This document shows, one piece after another, positions 52,394 through 60,642 of a stretch of 64,000 nucleotides of DNA. Made by a program: the position numbers and the translations under genes. The DNA comes from Pinirhizobacter sp036499745 (GTDB taxonomy: Bacteria > Pseudomonadota > Gammaproteobacteria > Xanthomonadales > Rhodanobacteraceae), in NCBI RefSeq assembly GCF_036499745.1, contig NZ_DASYDG010000026.1, positions 92,110 through 156,109 of the forward strand, written 5' to 3'. The notes below the pieces were generated by a model. The model was not told where the DNA came from and searched no databases. It saw only the letters and a program-made list of their open reading frames with translations. Numbering within the stretch: position 1 is the stretch's first letter; every line of letters begins with the position of its first letter.

Positions 52394-54460
52394 TTATGCT
52401 CCTTGCAACACAGGCGTGACGGTGCCAAAGGCACGTACCACCGCCGTATTGGGCAACTCATTGATACCGATGACGGTAACGTGCGGCAGCGAGCGCTGGA
52501 TCAAGCTGCGCACATGCCGCCGCAATACGGACGGACAAAGCAATACGGGTGCCATGCTGCGGGAGAGCATGGCGTCGGCCTGGCGGGCCAGGTTGCCCAG
52601 CAAGCCATCAAGTTGGCCCGGATCGGGCAGCAGCACCCCAGGGGTTTCACGTTGACGCATGGCCTGCAGCATCGAGCGTTCGAAATCAGGCGCCAGGGTG
52701 AGCACATGCAGCTCACCCTGGTCGTTGCTGGCCTTCTGGCAAATGCCGGCGCCCAGGCGCTCACGCACGCGTTCGGCCAGGTCGTCGGCTTGCTTGACTG
52801 TCTTGCCGGCGTCCACCAGTACCTCGAAAATGGTTTCCAGCGGTCGAATACTCACCTGCTCGCGCAGCAGCACCTGAAGCACTTTCTGGATATCGCTGTA
52901 CGACATCACCGCCGGCACCAGCTCGTCGACCAGGCTGGCCTGGCGCTCTTTCAACCGAATCGCCAACTGCTCTACTTCGGCACGGGTCAGCAGATCAGCT
53001 GCATGCCGCTTGAACAGTTCATTGAGATGGGTGATCAGCACCGTCTCGGTGTCGACCAGGGTGTAGCCCGCCCCACGGGCGAACTGGCGGCTTTCGGTGT
53101 GGATCCACTGCGCTGGCAAGCCGTAGGCAGGATCTCGGGTTTCCCGACCTTCCAGCTTCGGCCGCTGGCCGCCGGGATTGATCGCCAGCACGCTACCAAA
53201 CTGCAGCTCGCCCTGCCCGATGCGGTTGCCATGAAGCATCACCTGGTAGCTCAGGTCGCCAATGGTTCCAGCGGCCATATCGCGCGTCATCACCGAGGGC
53301 AGCACAAAACCAAAATCAAGCGCGAACTGCTTCCTCAAGCCCTGGATTCGCTCGGTAATCCCGGTGCTCCGTTCACGCAACGCGGCGGCCAGTCCCTGCC
53401 CGATGCGCAACTCCAGCGCATCAATCGCCAACGACTTGTAGAAGTCGTCCTCGGCCGGCTTGGACAACACCTCGATCGACGATTCACCGGGATCCGGTGC
53501 ACCGGACTTGCTGCGGCGTGCCAGGTAAAGCAGTCCACCGATCGCCAGCAGCACCACGGCCACTGGCAGCACCGGCAGCCCGGGCAGCAACATCAGCACC
53601 AGCAAGGTCACACCCACCACCAGCAGCGTGCGCGGATTGGAAAGCACCTGACGGGCGATCTCGCCACCCAGCTCGGCGTCCGAAGCTGCGCGGGTGATGA
53701 TGATGCCGGTAGCCACCGCGATCACCAGGGACGGAATCTGGGTAACGATGCCATCGCCCACGGTCAGCAAGGTGTAGCGGTGTACAGCTTCGGTCCAGGG
53801 CATGCCGTGCTGAAGCATGCCGATGGATAAGCCACCGAGGATATCGATCAGAAGGATGATGATGCCGGCGATGGCATCGCCCTTGACGAACTTGGTGGCG
53901 CCATCCATCGCGCCATAGAAGTTGGCCTCACGCTCGATCATGCTGCGCCGGCGTCGGGCCTCGACCTCGTCGATCAGGCCCATGTTCATGTCGGCGTCGA
54001 TGCTCATCTGCTTGCCGGGCATGCTGTCCAGGGTAAAACGCGCCGCCACTTCCGCCACGCGTCCCGCGCCGCTGGTTACCACCACGTATTGCACGACCAC
54101 GAGGATCAGGAACACCACCAGGCCAATTACGTAATTGCCGCCGACCACATACGATCCCACTGCGGCGATCACGTGACCGGCGCTGCCCCCGCCCAGGATG
54201 AGGCGCGTGGCCGAAACATTCAGGCCCAGCCGGAACAATGTGGTGATCAACAGCAGCGACGGGAAGGTCGAGAAGCTCAACGGTGAATCGGTAAGGAAGG
54301 TCAGCAGAAGGATCAACAAGGCCACGCTGAAATTTACGATCAGCAGGAAATCCAGCAACCCCGCGGGGATCGGCACAAACAGGATCGTCAGGATGAAAAT
54401 CACCGCTGCGACAAGCGCGATATCCTGCTTCCCGCTCAACCAACGCATGCCGCCGCTCAT
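52394..54460 (-). CDS. flhA: Export gate protein FlhA
   Basis: A 688-residue protein with eight N-terminal membrane segments and a cytoplasmic domain. The FHIPEP family block is visible at RRSMIEREANFYGAMDGATK, followed by FVKGDAIAGIIILLIDILGG, with the upstream DSMPGKQMSIDADMNMGLID. FlhA forms a nonameric ring binding FliI, FliJ and chaperone-substrate complexes. Its ATG overlaps the flhB stop by 4 bp. Confidence 0.97.
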   Translation of the reverse strand: MSGGMRWLSGKQDIALVAAVIFILTILFVPIPAGLLDFLLIVNFSVALLILLLTFLTDSPLSFSTFPSLLLITTLFRLGLNVSATRLILGGGSAGHVIAAVGSYVVGGNYVIGLVVFLILVVVQYVVVTSGAGRVAEVAARFTLDSMPGKQMSIDADMNMGLIDEVEARRRRSMIEREANFYGAMDGATKFVKGDAIAGIIILLIDILGGLSIGMLQHGMPWTEAVHRYTLLTVGDGIVTQIPSLVIAVATGIIITRAASDAELGGEIARQVLSNPRTLLVVGVTLLVLMLLPGLPVLPVAVVLLAIGGLLYLARRSKSGAPDPGESSIEVLSKPAEDDFYKSLAIDALELRIGQGLAAALRERSTGITERIQGLRKQFALDFGFVLPSVMTRDMAAGTIGDLSYQVMLHGNRIGQGELQFGSVLAINPGGQRPKLEGRETRDPAYGLPAQWIHTESRQFARGAGYTLVDTETVLITHLNELFKRHAADLLTRAEVEQLAIRLKERQASLVDELVPAVMSYSDIQKVLQVLLREQVSIRPLETIFEVLVDAGKTVKQADDLAERVRERLGAGICQKASNDQGELHVLTLAPDFERSMLQAMRQRETPGVLLPDPGQLDGLLGNLARQADAMLSRSMAPVLLCPSVLRRHVRSLIQRSLPHVTVIGINELPNTAVVRAFGTVTPVLQGA

Positions 54461-55527
54461 GACAGCACCTTGTGGCCCGGGCGGGACATCACCCAGCGAT
54501 AGAGCGCACCCACTTCGGTGTAGTGGCCCGCCGAGACAGGCTGGTCGATGCCCACATCAGAGAACAACGCGCGCGCCAGTGCCGGCGACCGCACCACAGG
54601 AACACCGCTGCGTGCGGCCACCTTGCGAATGCGCACCGCCATCAGCCCCGCGCCCTTGGCCAGCACGATCGGCGCCGCCATGCGCTGCTTGCGGTACTGC
54701 AATGCCACCGCCACGTGTGTCGGGTTGGTAACGATGACATCGGCCGAAGGCACGCGCGCGACGGCCTTGATCCGCGACAGCATCTCGCGTGCCAGACGTC
54801 GGCGCCGCGACCGGATGGCCGGGTCACCCTGGGTGCGCTTGTGCTCATCCTTGATGTCGGTACGGCTCATGCGCATCTTGCGCAGGAACTCCCGTCGGGA
54901 ATAAATGACATCAAGTACGGCAATCAGGCCCAGCACGGTCAACATCCAGCCGGTAACCCGTCCGAACAATCCGGCCAGCAGCGAGGGAACTGCGTCCACG
55001 GGCGCCGCGGCGCTGGCCAGCAACATCGGCCAGTTGGCGCGGATCAACCAGGCCATCAAGGCCACCAGCACGCCCAGCTTGATCACCAGGCGCGCCAGGT
55101 CCCACACCGTGCGTAGTGAAAAAATGCGCTTGAATCCTTGCACAGGGTTCATCCGCGACATGTCCGGCTGCAGCGGCGTTATAGACAACAAGCCACCTGT
55201 TTGCAGCACGTTCGCAGCTACCGCCGAGACCACCAGAGCCAGCACCGCCGGCAAAAGCGCCTGCCCCACCGGCGCAAAATTTCCGCCGATCCAATGTGCG
55301 AAGCCCTCGCCAAAAGTGGGCGCGGCGCCAGCCATGGCGATCGATGACCGCATGGCCGCGGCGCAAGCCCGGGCCAGGCCAACCAGACCCGAGGAGAACG
55401 CCATCAGGAATACCGCAAGCGTTACCACGGAAGTGAGCTCAGTACTCTTGGCAGCCTGCCCCTTGCCCCGTGCTTCTTGCAGGCGGTGATGGGTTGGCTG
55501 CTCGGTCTTGCCCTGGGTCTCGGCCAT
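54457..55527 (-). CDS. flhB: Export switch protein FlhB
   Basis: A 356-residue protein with four membrane segments and the autocleaving cytoplasmic domain. The self-cleavage motif NPTH is at residues 268-271 (DVIVTNPTHVAVALQY), and the linker MSRTDIKDEHKRTQGDPAIR is typical. Cleavage switches export from rod/hook to later substrates, implying a working specificity switch. The ATG follows the fliR stop by one base. Confidence 0.97.
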   Translation of the reverse strand: MAETQGKTEQPTHHRLQEARGKGQAAKSTELTSVVTLAVFLMAFSSGLVGLARACAAAMRSSIAMAGAAPTFGEGFAHWIGGNFAPVGQALLPAVLALVVSAVAANVLQTGGLLSITPLQPDMSRMNPVQGFKRIFSLRTVWDLARLVIKLGVLVALMAWLIRANWPMLLASAAAPVDAVPSLLAGLFGRVTGWMLTVLGLIAVLDVIYSRREFLRKMRMSRTDIKDEHKRTQGDPAIRSRRRRLAREMLSRIKAVARVPSADVIVTNPTHVAVALQYRKQRMAAPIVLAKGAGLMAVRIRKVAARSGVPVVRSPALARALFSDVGIDQPVSAGHYTEVGALYRWVMSRPGHKVLS

Positions 55528-55528
55528 C

Positions 55529-56272
55529 TCAGGTGCCCACAAGACTAGCCGAACGCGTCAACGCGTCCTGAAACAGGCGGCCGATCAACGCCGGTGCCAA
55601 CCGAAGCGAAGCGGCCAGAAGCACCAGCATTGCCACCACTTTGAGCGGCAGCGCCAGGAAGTAGACATTGGCCTGCGGCATCGAGCGGCTTGCAATGGCC
55701 ACGAACACGTCGATGACGAACAAGCCCAGTACCACCGGCAACACCACCATCAAGCCCAGTACGAACTGCGAGCCCAACAGGCCGAGCAAGGTATCCAGGC
55801 TGGCCGAGCGTGCCAGGCCACCCAGTGGCATCAGGCGCGCCGAGGCCACCAGGCCACGCAACACGAGCAGATGGAACCCTCCTGCGAAGAACACCAGGGT
55901 GCCGGCCAGTGAAAGCAGAGTGCCCAGCAAGGAATCGGTGCCCTGGACGGCAGGGTTGAACAAGCTGGCCGATGCCAGTCCGGCCTGCAGATCCAGCAAG
56001 CGGGCAGGCAGACTCAACGCGGCCATCGGCAGCATCACCGCAAGGCCAAAACAGGCGCCCGTCACCAGCTCCGAGATACAGGCGACGAACAAGCTCACCG
56101 GTTCGGCCACGGCTGGCATAACCGCAACAAGCAGAACGGAAAGCGTTATCAGAAGTACAGCGCGCACCGGCACCGGCGCCCAACTAAAGGGTGTCATGGC
56201 CGGCACCATCAGCAACGGCGTGAACCGCAGCATCGCCAGCATCCACGCCGTCGGTAAGGACATCGGACTCAT
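55529..56272 (-). CDS. fliR: Export gate protein FliR
   Basis: A 247-residue membrane protein with about six hydrophobic segments (MLAMLRFTPLLMVPAMTPFS; LFVACISELVTGACFGLAVM; VVLPVVLGLFVIDVFVAIAS). The IDVFVAIASRSMPQANVYFL block near the C-terminus is a FliR/SctT hallmark. Start set at ATG 56272, overlapping the fliQ stop (ATGA). Confidence 0.94.
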   Translation of the reverse strand: MSPMSLPTAWMLAMLRFTPLLMVPAMTPFSWAPVPVRAVLLITLSVLLVAVMPAVAEPVSLFVACISELVTGACFGLAVMLPMAALSLPARLLDLQAGLASASLFNPAVQGTDSLLGTLLSLAGTLVFFAGGFHLLVLRGLVASARLMPLGGLARSASLDTLLGLLGSQFVLGLMVVLPVVLGLFVIDVFVAIASRSMPQANVYFLALPLKVVAMLVLLAASLRLAPALIGRLFQDALTRSASLVGT

Positions 56273-56541
56273 GTCGCGCTCATGCCGGCGGCCATGCCGA
56301 TCACATGCCGGGCAAATTCCACCACCACAGCCATCATCCATGAGCCCAGCATCAGGAACATCACCACCACCAGCACCAGCTTGGGGATGAAGGTGAGTGT
56401 CATTTCCTGGATCTGGGTAACGACCTGCACCACGGATATCAACAATCCCACCAGCAAGGTACCGATCAGGATCGGCGCGGAGACCTTGGCCGCCGTCAGC
56501 AGCATCTGCGCCAACAAATGCATCCCGGTATCCGCGTCCAT
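56269..56541 (-). CDS. fliQ: Export gate protein FliQ
   Basis: A 90-residue, two-helix protein: LTAAKVSAPILIGTLLVGLL and VVQVVTQIQEMTLTFIPKLV are the FliQ/SctS hairpin. It starts 2 bp after the TPR gene stop. It forms part of the FliPQR gate. Confidence 0.95.
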   Translation of the reverse strand: MDADTGMHLLAQMLLTAAKVSAPILIGTLLVGLLISVVQVVTQIQEMTLTFIPKLVLVVVMFLMLGSWMMAVVVEFARHVIGMAAGMSAT

Positions 56542-56543
56542 GC

Positions 56544-57710
56544 CTAGTTCACCGAAGCCTTCCGAAGCTGGTCGCGCAGGCGGCCGATGAACACTGCACC
56601 GCCACCTTGGGCATTCACCCCAGCCTCGGCCAGGATGCCCTCGACCAGGGCAGCTGCATCCTGCTCACGGCCTTCGGTCTGCCACAGCAAACTCTGTGCA
56701 TAGCGTGCGTTTCGACCGGAAGGGTCCAGCCGCATGGCCACCTTGATCTGACTTCGCGCGTCTTCAGTACGACCGTTCAGCGCACTGATCACGGCAAGGC
56801 CGCCGTGTGTCTCACCGAAGTTCCGATCCAGCGCCATGGCCTGGTCGAACGACGCCGCGGCAGAGGCGATATCACCTTCGAGCAGGTCGCACCAGGCCAA
56901 TGCATGCCAAGTGCCCAAATGCTGCGGCATGAACTTCACGGCACGGTCCAGGAACGCACGCGCCGAACCGATATCGCCACGCAACATCAAGGCCTCGCCC
57001 GCACCGGCAAGCGCCCTGCCCGCCGCGGGCTGGGTCGACAGGATCGCCGAAAATGCCTGATAGGCCGCCGACGCATCGTGCGACCACAAGTGCAACGTGC
57101 CCAACACCGTCAAGGCGTCGGACTGCCCGGTCTGTAGGGAAAGTGCGCGCTCAGCCGCGGCACGAGCCTGATCGGCCTGCGCCAGATCCAGGTGCAGCAT
57201 GGCCAGTAGACCCCAGGCTTCTGCCATGGAGGCGTTCTCTGCCAACACCGCCTGGACGATGAGCATGGCATCGTCGAACTGTCGGCGATGTTGTAACAGG
57301 CGGGCGTGCAGCAAACCGATGGCGGGCACCGTGACCGATTGCGGAATCATCGGCGCAAGCGTGGCCTCAGCTGCGTCCAGCTCGCCCATGCACAGGCGGG
57401 CAAACGACAGATCGTGGCGAACCGCAGGCGTATCCAGACCGCCAGCAAGCAAGCCTGCCAGCAGGAAGTTCGCTTCGCGGAAACGGCCGGTCTGCAGTGC
57501 AAGCCGGGCGCTACGCAAAGCAACAGGTTCGGACGAACCCGTCGATGCGGAAACGCGTGACGCGACATCCGCCGCTTCGTCCAACTGACCGGCGGCAAGA
57601 AGCTCATCAAGGAAATCGAGCAGCAGCCGGTCGTTGCCCGGATCTTGCTGTGCAAACGCACGCAGCTGGTTCAGTCGATCCACGAGCCGGCCACTCCCTG
57701 GCACAGACAA
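56544..57710 (-). CDS. TPR-repeat protein opening the flagellar-type operon
   Basis: A 388-residue soluble protein composed of about eight tetratricopeptide repeats (for example MAEAWGLLAMLHLDLAQADQ then ARAAAERALSLQTG; WHALAWCDLLEGDIASAAAS). No signal peptide or other domain was seen. Start uncertain: TTG at 57710 or GTG at 57704. Coupled to fliQ (2 bp), so probably a chaperone, scaffold or assembly factor for this machine. TPR proteins of this size are not a standard part of flagellar operons. Confidence 0.8.
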   Translation of the reverse strand: MSVPGSGRLVDRLNQLRAFAQQDPGNDRLLLDFLDELLAAGQLDEAADVASRVSASTGSSEPVALRSARLALQTGRFREANFLLAGLLAGGLDTPAVRHDLSFARLCMGELDAAEATLAPMIPQSVTVPAIGLLHARLLQHRRQFDDAMLIVQAVLAENASMAEAWGLLAMLHLDLAQADQARAAAERALSLQTGQSDALTVLGTLHLWSHDASAAYQAFSAILSTQPAAGRALAGAGEALMLRGDIGSARAFLDRAVKFMPQHLGTWHALAWCDLLEGDIASAAASFDQAMALDRNFGETHGGLAVISALNGRTEDARSQIKVAMRLDPSGRNARYAQSLLWQTEGREQDAAALVEGILAEAGVNAQGGGAVFIGRLRDQLRKASVN

Positions 57711-58139
57711 GCACGCGACGCCACGCCGGCATCGACGAAGACAACTGCGAACACTAAATTCCCCCTGGTAAATCCAACTGCTGATGCATACGCTGCGTGA
57801 AGAGCGCAGGAGGATTTAGCGACAACTTCCCAGCGGTTGCAACAAGAATTTTGGTGTAGGAAAAGCCTTACAAGCGAGTTTGCGACGCGCAAGTTCTTGC
57901 GAAGAACGTGCTGACTATCGTTTCACGCAGAAAGCCGATGATCTGTTCTTCGATTAAGGCAGGTCTCACGTCCAATCACTGCCATCCTCCCGCGACACTG
58001 GAGCGGCAATACCGCGCCGCATTAATAATGGATGTCATACGACTTCCAGCTTCGCACGTGATCTTCGCCCAACGCCGCGCGGGTCTCGCGGGTCTCGATG
58101 TCCTGGGTCGCGAGTCGTTCGACGCTTGCTGCCTGAAAA
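57711..58139. promoter_or_regulatory. Gene-free leader of the flagellar-type operon
   Basis: About 430 bp without a convincing gene between the Rhs immunity gene and the TPR gene. It is the only large gap upstream of the 28-gene operon, so its main promoter should be here. No convincing sigma54 (TGGCAC-N5-TTGC) or sigma28 match was found on the minus strand. Two adjacent palindromes lie at 57880-57892 and 57893-57907. Confidence 0.45.
57880..57907. repeat. Two abutting perfect palindromes upstream of the operon
   Basis: TTGCGACGCGCAA (57880-57892, arms TTGCG/CGCAA) immediately followed by GTTCTTGCGAAGAAC (57893-57907, arms GTTCTT/AAGAAC). They lie about 170-200 bp upstream of the TPR start and could be operator sites or a hairpin. 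No regulator is encoded alongside. Confidence 0.5.
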
Positions 58140-58454
58140 TCAGTCGATTTGCAAATAGCTCTGTATGTGCTCGATTATTACAGCTTGCATTTCTGACTTC
58201 CAGATGAGCGGAATCTTCCAATCCGTGCCTTCCAATAAATGCACCACAATTTGAATTTGATCATCAAACTTTGAAAAATCTGCGCTGATAAATGTCCACT
58301 TCTCGCCAACAGGGTGCGCATCCCCATCTGCGTCGACGAAAGCTTTAACGACACGGTATTGTTTTCCACGGACCAACCCGTGCCTGCTTTCCCAACTGTT
58401 GGGGGACGGTGGCACAGGACTGATGACAGATTCAGAAGCGTATGGCCCTTGCAT
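58140..58454 (-). CDS. Presumed immunity protein, DUF3601-like
   Basis: A 104-residue soluble protein. The segment LVRGKQYRVVKAFVDADGDA, then HPVGEKWTFISADFSKFDDQ and a C-terminal MQAVIIEHIQSYLQI, resembles the DUF3601 family, often found next to polymorphic toxins. It follows the displaced type 46-like Rhs tip by 23 bp and is AT-richer than the Rhs core, both typical of an immunity gene. Confidence 0.72.
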   Translation of the reverse strand: MQGPYASESVISPVPPSPNSWESRHGLVRGKQYRVVKAFVDADGDAHPVGEKWTFISADFSKFDDQIQIVVHLLEGTDWKIPLIWKSEMQAVIIEHIQSYLQID

Positions 58455-58477
58455 TTAATTTCTCACTCTTAATTTAT

Positions 58478-59466
58478 TCATGGCACAGGCCTAAAAGTCG
58501 CCTTATTAGGAACGAAATATTGTATCCCTTTGCCAGCACCCGAGCCTGGCACTATGTCGCCCGGTGGATAGAGATAATCAGGCCTAGCAACTGATTGGAG
58601 CGCCGTTACTGGGCTGTCATTTTGAAAGATCGTTAGTGTTTGGTCTGTGACACTAAGCCCGGACTCGAGCGGCGTCGTTCCGATTGGGGCGAAATAATTT
58701 CCAACTTGCCCTGGACGAACATATTGCTGCAGGCTTGTGCCGGCGTCGAGCGTAGTAACGTTCACAGGCTGGCTAAGGTCGATACCTCCAATATGTTGAA
58801 GAGCACGCTCTTCACTGAATCCAGCTTGGTTGGTATAAAAGTCTAGTGCCGTAGCGTGATTCAACGCCTCGACGCTAGTGGCGCTGTCCGCAGCTCCAGT
58901 AACTGCAGTGCTTAGAACAATGTTGTCAGCAGCCTGCGCCGCAATCGTCGCTGTAGCATCCGCGGCCTCACCGCCATTGGCAAGTGACTCAGCCGCGGAG
59001 GCACTGTCAGCGACAGCAGCGGTGCGCGATGCACTGCCAAACGAGGCGACTATCCCTTGGCCAAGGCGCCAGCCACCGGCCAGAAGTCCCGGCAACTCGG
59101 ATGCGAGCTTCGCTCCGCCCAGCACCCTGGAGGCATAGTCACCGGCCTGCTCGGAGGGCGTCAGCTCGAAAGGAACATCGACGGGAGCACGCGCGTCCGC
59201 CCAAGCGGTCTTTTGGTTTGCCTGGGCCCATACGCGATCCTGGCTTCCGCCCGTGAGGTAAGCGGCCGCGCTTTGCGCAGTTGCATCGAACAGACTCGAG
59301 GCCGATGCGACGTAATGGTTCAGCGTCGCCACGCCATTGATGGTTCCCTTCACGGCACCCACGAAAGGCGAGAACACGAATGCCTTCCATTGTTCGGACT
59401 GGAACCTCTCAAGCTCGGCCTCCGAGACAGGCTCGTCTACCGTCGGCGATGGCTGAGAACTACGGG
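58478..59466 (-). pseudogene. Displaced Rhs C-terminal tip with polymorphic-toxin type 46-like domain
   Basis: Open frame entered from the repeat junction at 59466; the first in-frame start is the GTG at 59377 and a TAA lies just upstream of the junction, so there is no gene start with a ribosome site. The first 178 codons repeat the active Rhs pre-toxin region almost exactly. The following about 150 residues form a different toxin: ALDFYTNQAGFSEERALQHI, GGIDLSQPVNVTTLDAG, QVGNYFAPIGTTPLESG and a GKGIQYFVPNKATF end, like the polymorphic toxin type 46 / ADP-ribosyltransferase-like group. It looks like a silent cassette that recombination could switch in. Confidence 0.75.
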
Positions 59467-59467
59467 T
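58933..59467 (-). repeat. 535-bp direct repeat, copy in the displaced tip
   Basis: Near-identical to 61561-62095 at constant offset 2628 (a handful of substitutions, no gap seen). It encodes the conserved pre-toxin part of the Rhs tip. The homology stops exactly where each toxin domain begins (58933) and where the hairpin/recombinase remnant starts (59467). Confidence 0.92.
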
Positions 59468-59509
59468 AATCCCCCACTTTTAACGGCCATCAGAAGTGGC
59501 GGGATTACC
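59465..59509. repeat. Inverted-repeat hairpin at the Rhs/recombinase junction
   Basis: GGTAATCCC (59465-59473) pairs with GGGATTACC (59501-59509), continued inside by CCACTT with AAGTGG, with a one-base bulge. It sits precisely where the 535-bp homology ends and contains the stop codon of the recombinase remnant. It could be a mobile-element end or recombination site. Confidence 0.6.
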
Positions 59510-59664
59510 TGGCGAGCTTGGCGGCGTCCACCTGCTCGCGCACCGTCTGTGTCAGGCGATTGGGCGAAAACGCTTCGCCCAGATGCGTCAGGAATAACGT
59601 GCCATCGTCACCACCGCCGACCAGTTGCAGCCGCACATCGGCTTGATCGCGATGTCGTAGCGTT
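59505..59664 (-). pseudogene. Tyrosine-recombinase gene remnant
   Basis: About 50 codons on the minus strand encode the fragment DDGTLFLTHLGEAFSPNRLT then QTVREQVDAAKLAR and a stop. This is the central stretch of XerC/D-like tyrosine recombinases just before the catalytic HxxR. The catalytic C-terminus is missing, replaced by the hairpin junction, and a stop lies a few codons upstream. Around 59665-59746 only degraded sequence is seen. Confidence 0.62.
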
Positions 59665-59746
59665 CTTCAAACAATGCGGCAAGGGCTTCCAGACACGGAT
59701 CAAGAAATACTCCGGGCCTACATGGAGGCTCAACAGCGTAGATAGC

Positions 59747-59773
59747 AGAACGCCCGCGCAAGGCGGGCGTTCT
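59747..59773. terminator. Stem-loop after the second immunity gene
   Basis: AGAACGCCCGC and GCGGGCGTTCT arms with a 5-base loop, 7 bp beyond the 59780 stop. The same stem occurs at 60597-60622. On the minus strand no clear T run follows, so termination may be weak or act on plus-strand transcripts. Confidence 0.55.
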
Positions 59774-59779
59774 TTAACC

Positions 59780-60181
59780 CTATCCCTGAGAGAACGATTT
59801 ATAAAAAACCCTGTTCTCCCAGTCGCTATCGTACGCCGCAATGATTTTCTCTAACGGCCGCCCATTAGCTTTGGGGTTTCTCATGTCTCGAAGAGCTCCT
59901 TCTGCCCAAACCTTAACTTCTGGCCACCGCAGCTTATGCATGAGGAAGGCAACAGGTTCATCGCTAAGAGAACCACTCGAAAAAAGCGACGTAATCAAAG
60001 CCACCGCTTCGGCTCGACTAACATTCTTTCTGTCGATAATTTCAAGACATCGAACGTAACACGGCTCAGCTTTGTCGAAAGAGTATTCAATATCCAACAC
60101 CCCTTCGGCAGCGAGAAGTTCGGCTTTAAGCAACTCAAGATCTGACAAGGCACCCTCCGCATTGCGTCTGTTCATTGCCAA
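59780..60181 (-). CDS. Presumed immunity protein of the frameshifted tip
   Basis: A 133-residue soluble, acidic, helical protein (GALSDLELLKAELLAAEGVL; SRAEAVALITSLFSSGSLSD). It begins inside the end of the preceding tip fragment (60172) and is followed by a stem-loop, the usual toxin-immunity arrangement. No family was recognised. It is intact although its toxin is broken, so it may be kept to protect against sibling cells. Confidence 0.65.
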   Translation of the reverse strand: MAMNRRNAEGALSDLELLKAELLAAEGVLDIEYSFDKAEPCYVRCLEIIDRKNVSRAEAVALITSLFSSGSLSDEPVAFLMHKLRWPEVKVWAEGALRDMRNPKANGRPLEKIIAAYDSDWENRVFYKSFSQG

Positions 60182-60598
60182 CTCCTGTACTGAAATGTCC
60201 CTGTGGCGTTTAAGCCTGCGTTATTGAACGCATTCTCAGTCACAGGTTGGAGAGTTGGTCCAAACGGCTGGTAATGCCCAGATGAATTATCAATCCACCG
60301 GATATTTCCGTTTAGCAACTGTACCTCTCCAGCAGACTGCACATCCGCTCCTCCAGTCAAGCTTGTATGTCCACTCCTGCCGACGAGCAGCGTGCCGTCC
60401 TCAGTGACTACATAGTTGAAATTTCCACTGATACCCGAAAGCCGATTCAACGGCACGAATTTGGGATCGCCAATGGCGATCATCTGGGTACAAGTTACTG
60501 AAGAGTGTAGGGCCTTCACTAGTCGTATCAGCAACAACGTTTACAGGAGACAGGTTGACCGCATTCGCCGGATTCGCTTCTGTGTTTGGAACAACAAA
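60172..60598 (-). pseudogene. Displaced and frameshifted Rhs toxin tip
   Basis: Two minus-strand frames join near 60480: an upstream frame reading VVPNTEANPANAVNLSPVNV then VADTTSEGPTLFSNLYPD, and a downstream frame reading AIGDPKFVPLNRLSGISGNF, VVTEDGTLLVGRSGHTSLTG and AFNNAGLNATGTFQYRSWQ. The second part is like toxin domains seen at Rhs and CDI termini. There is no start codon with a ribosome site and the fragment lacks the repeat region. Its upstream boundary is the terminator at 60597-60622. Confidence 0.68.
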
Positions 60599-60622
60599 AC
60601 GCCCGCGCTAGGCGGGCGTTTT
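60597..60622 (-). terminator. Rho-independent terminator after the active-tip immunity gene
   Basis: AAAACGCCCGC and GCGGGCGTTTT arms around a short loop, followed on the minus strand by TTTTGTTGTT. It separates the active module from the displaced one. Confidence 0.8.
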
Positions 60623-60642
60623 CAACGATTTATCTTGCCGGA

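Noticed and set aside
52403..53830. 475-codon plus-strand open frame
   Set aside because: Antisense of flhA; produced by high GC and reverse-frame codon bias.
36907..57710. Calling the block a non-flagellar type III injectisome
   Set aside because: It encodes flagellar rod (FlgBCFG), hook (FlgE, FlgD) and P/L-ring proteins (FlgI, FlgH) and has no secretin (SctC), needle or translocator gene. Only the C-ring reduction resembles injectisomes.
57711..58139. Sigma54 promoter candidate near 57893-57915 on the minus strand (CAGCACG-N4-TCGCA)
   Set aside because: The invariant GG of the -24 element is not present, so the match is too weak.
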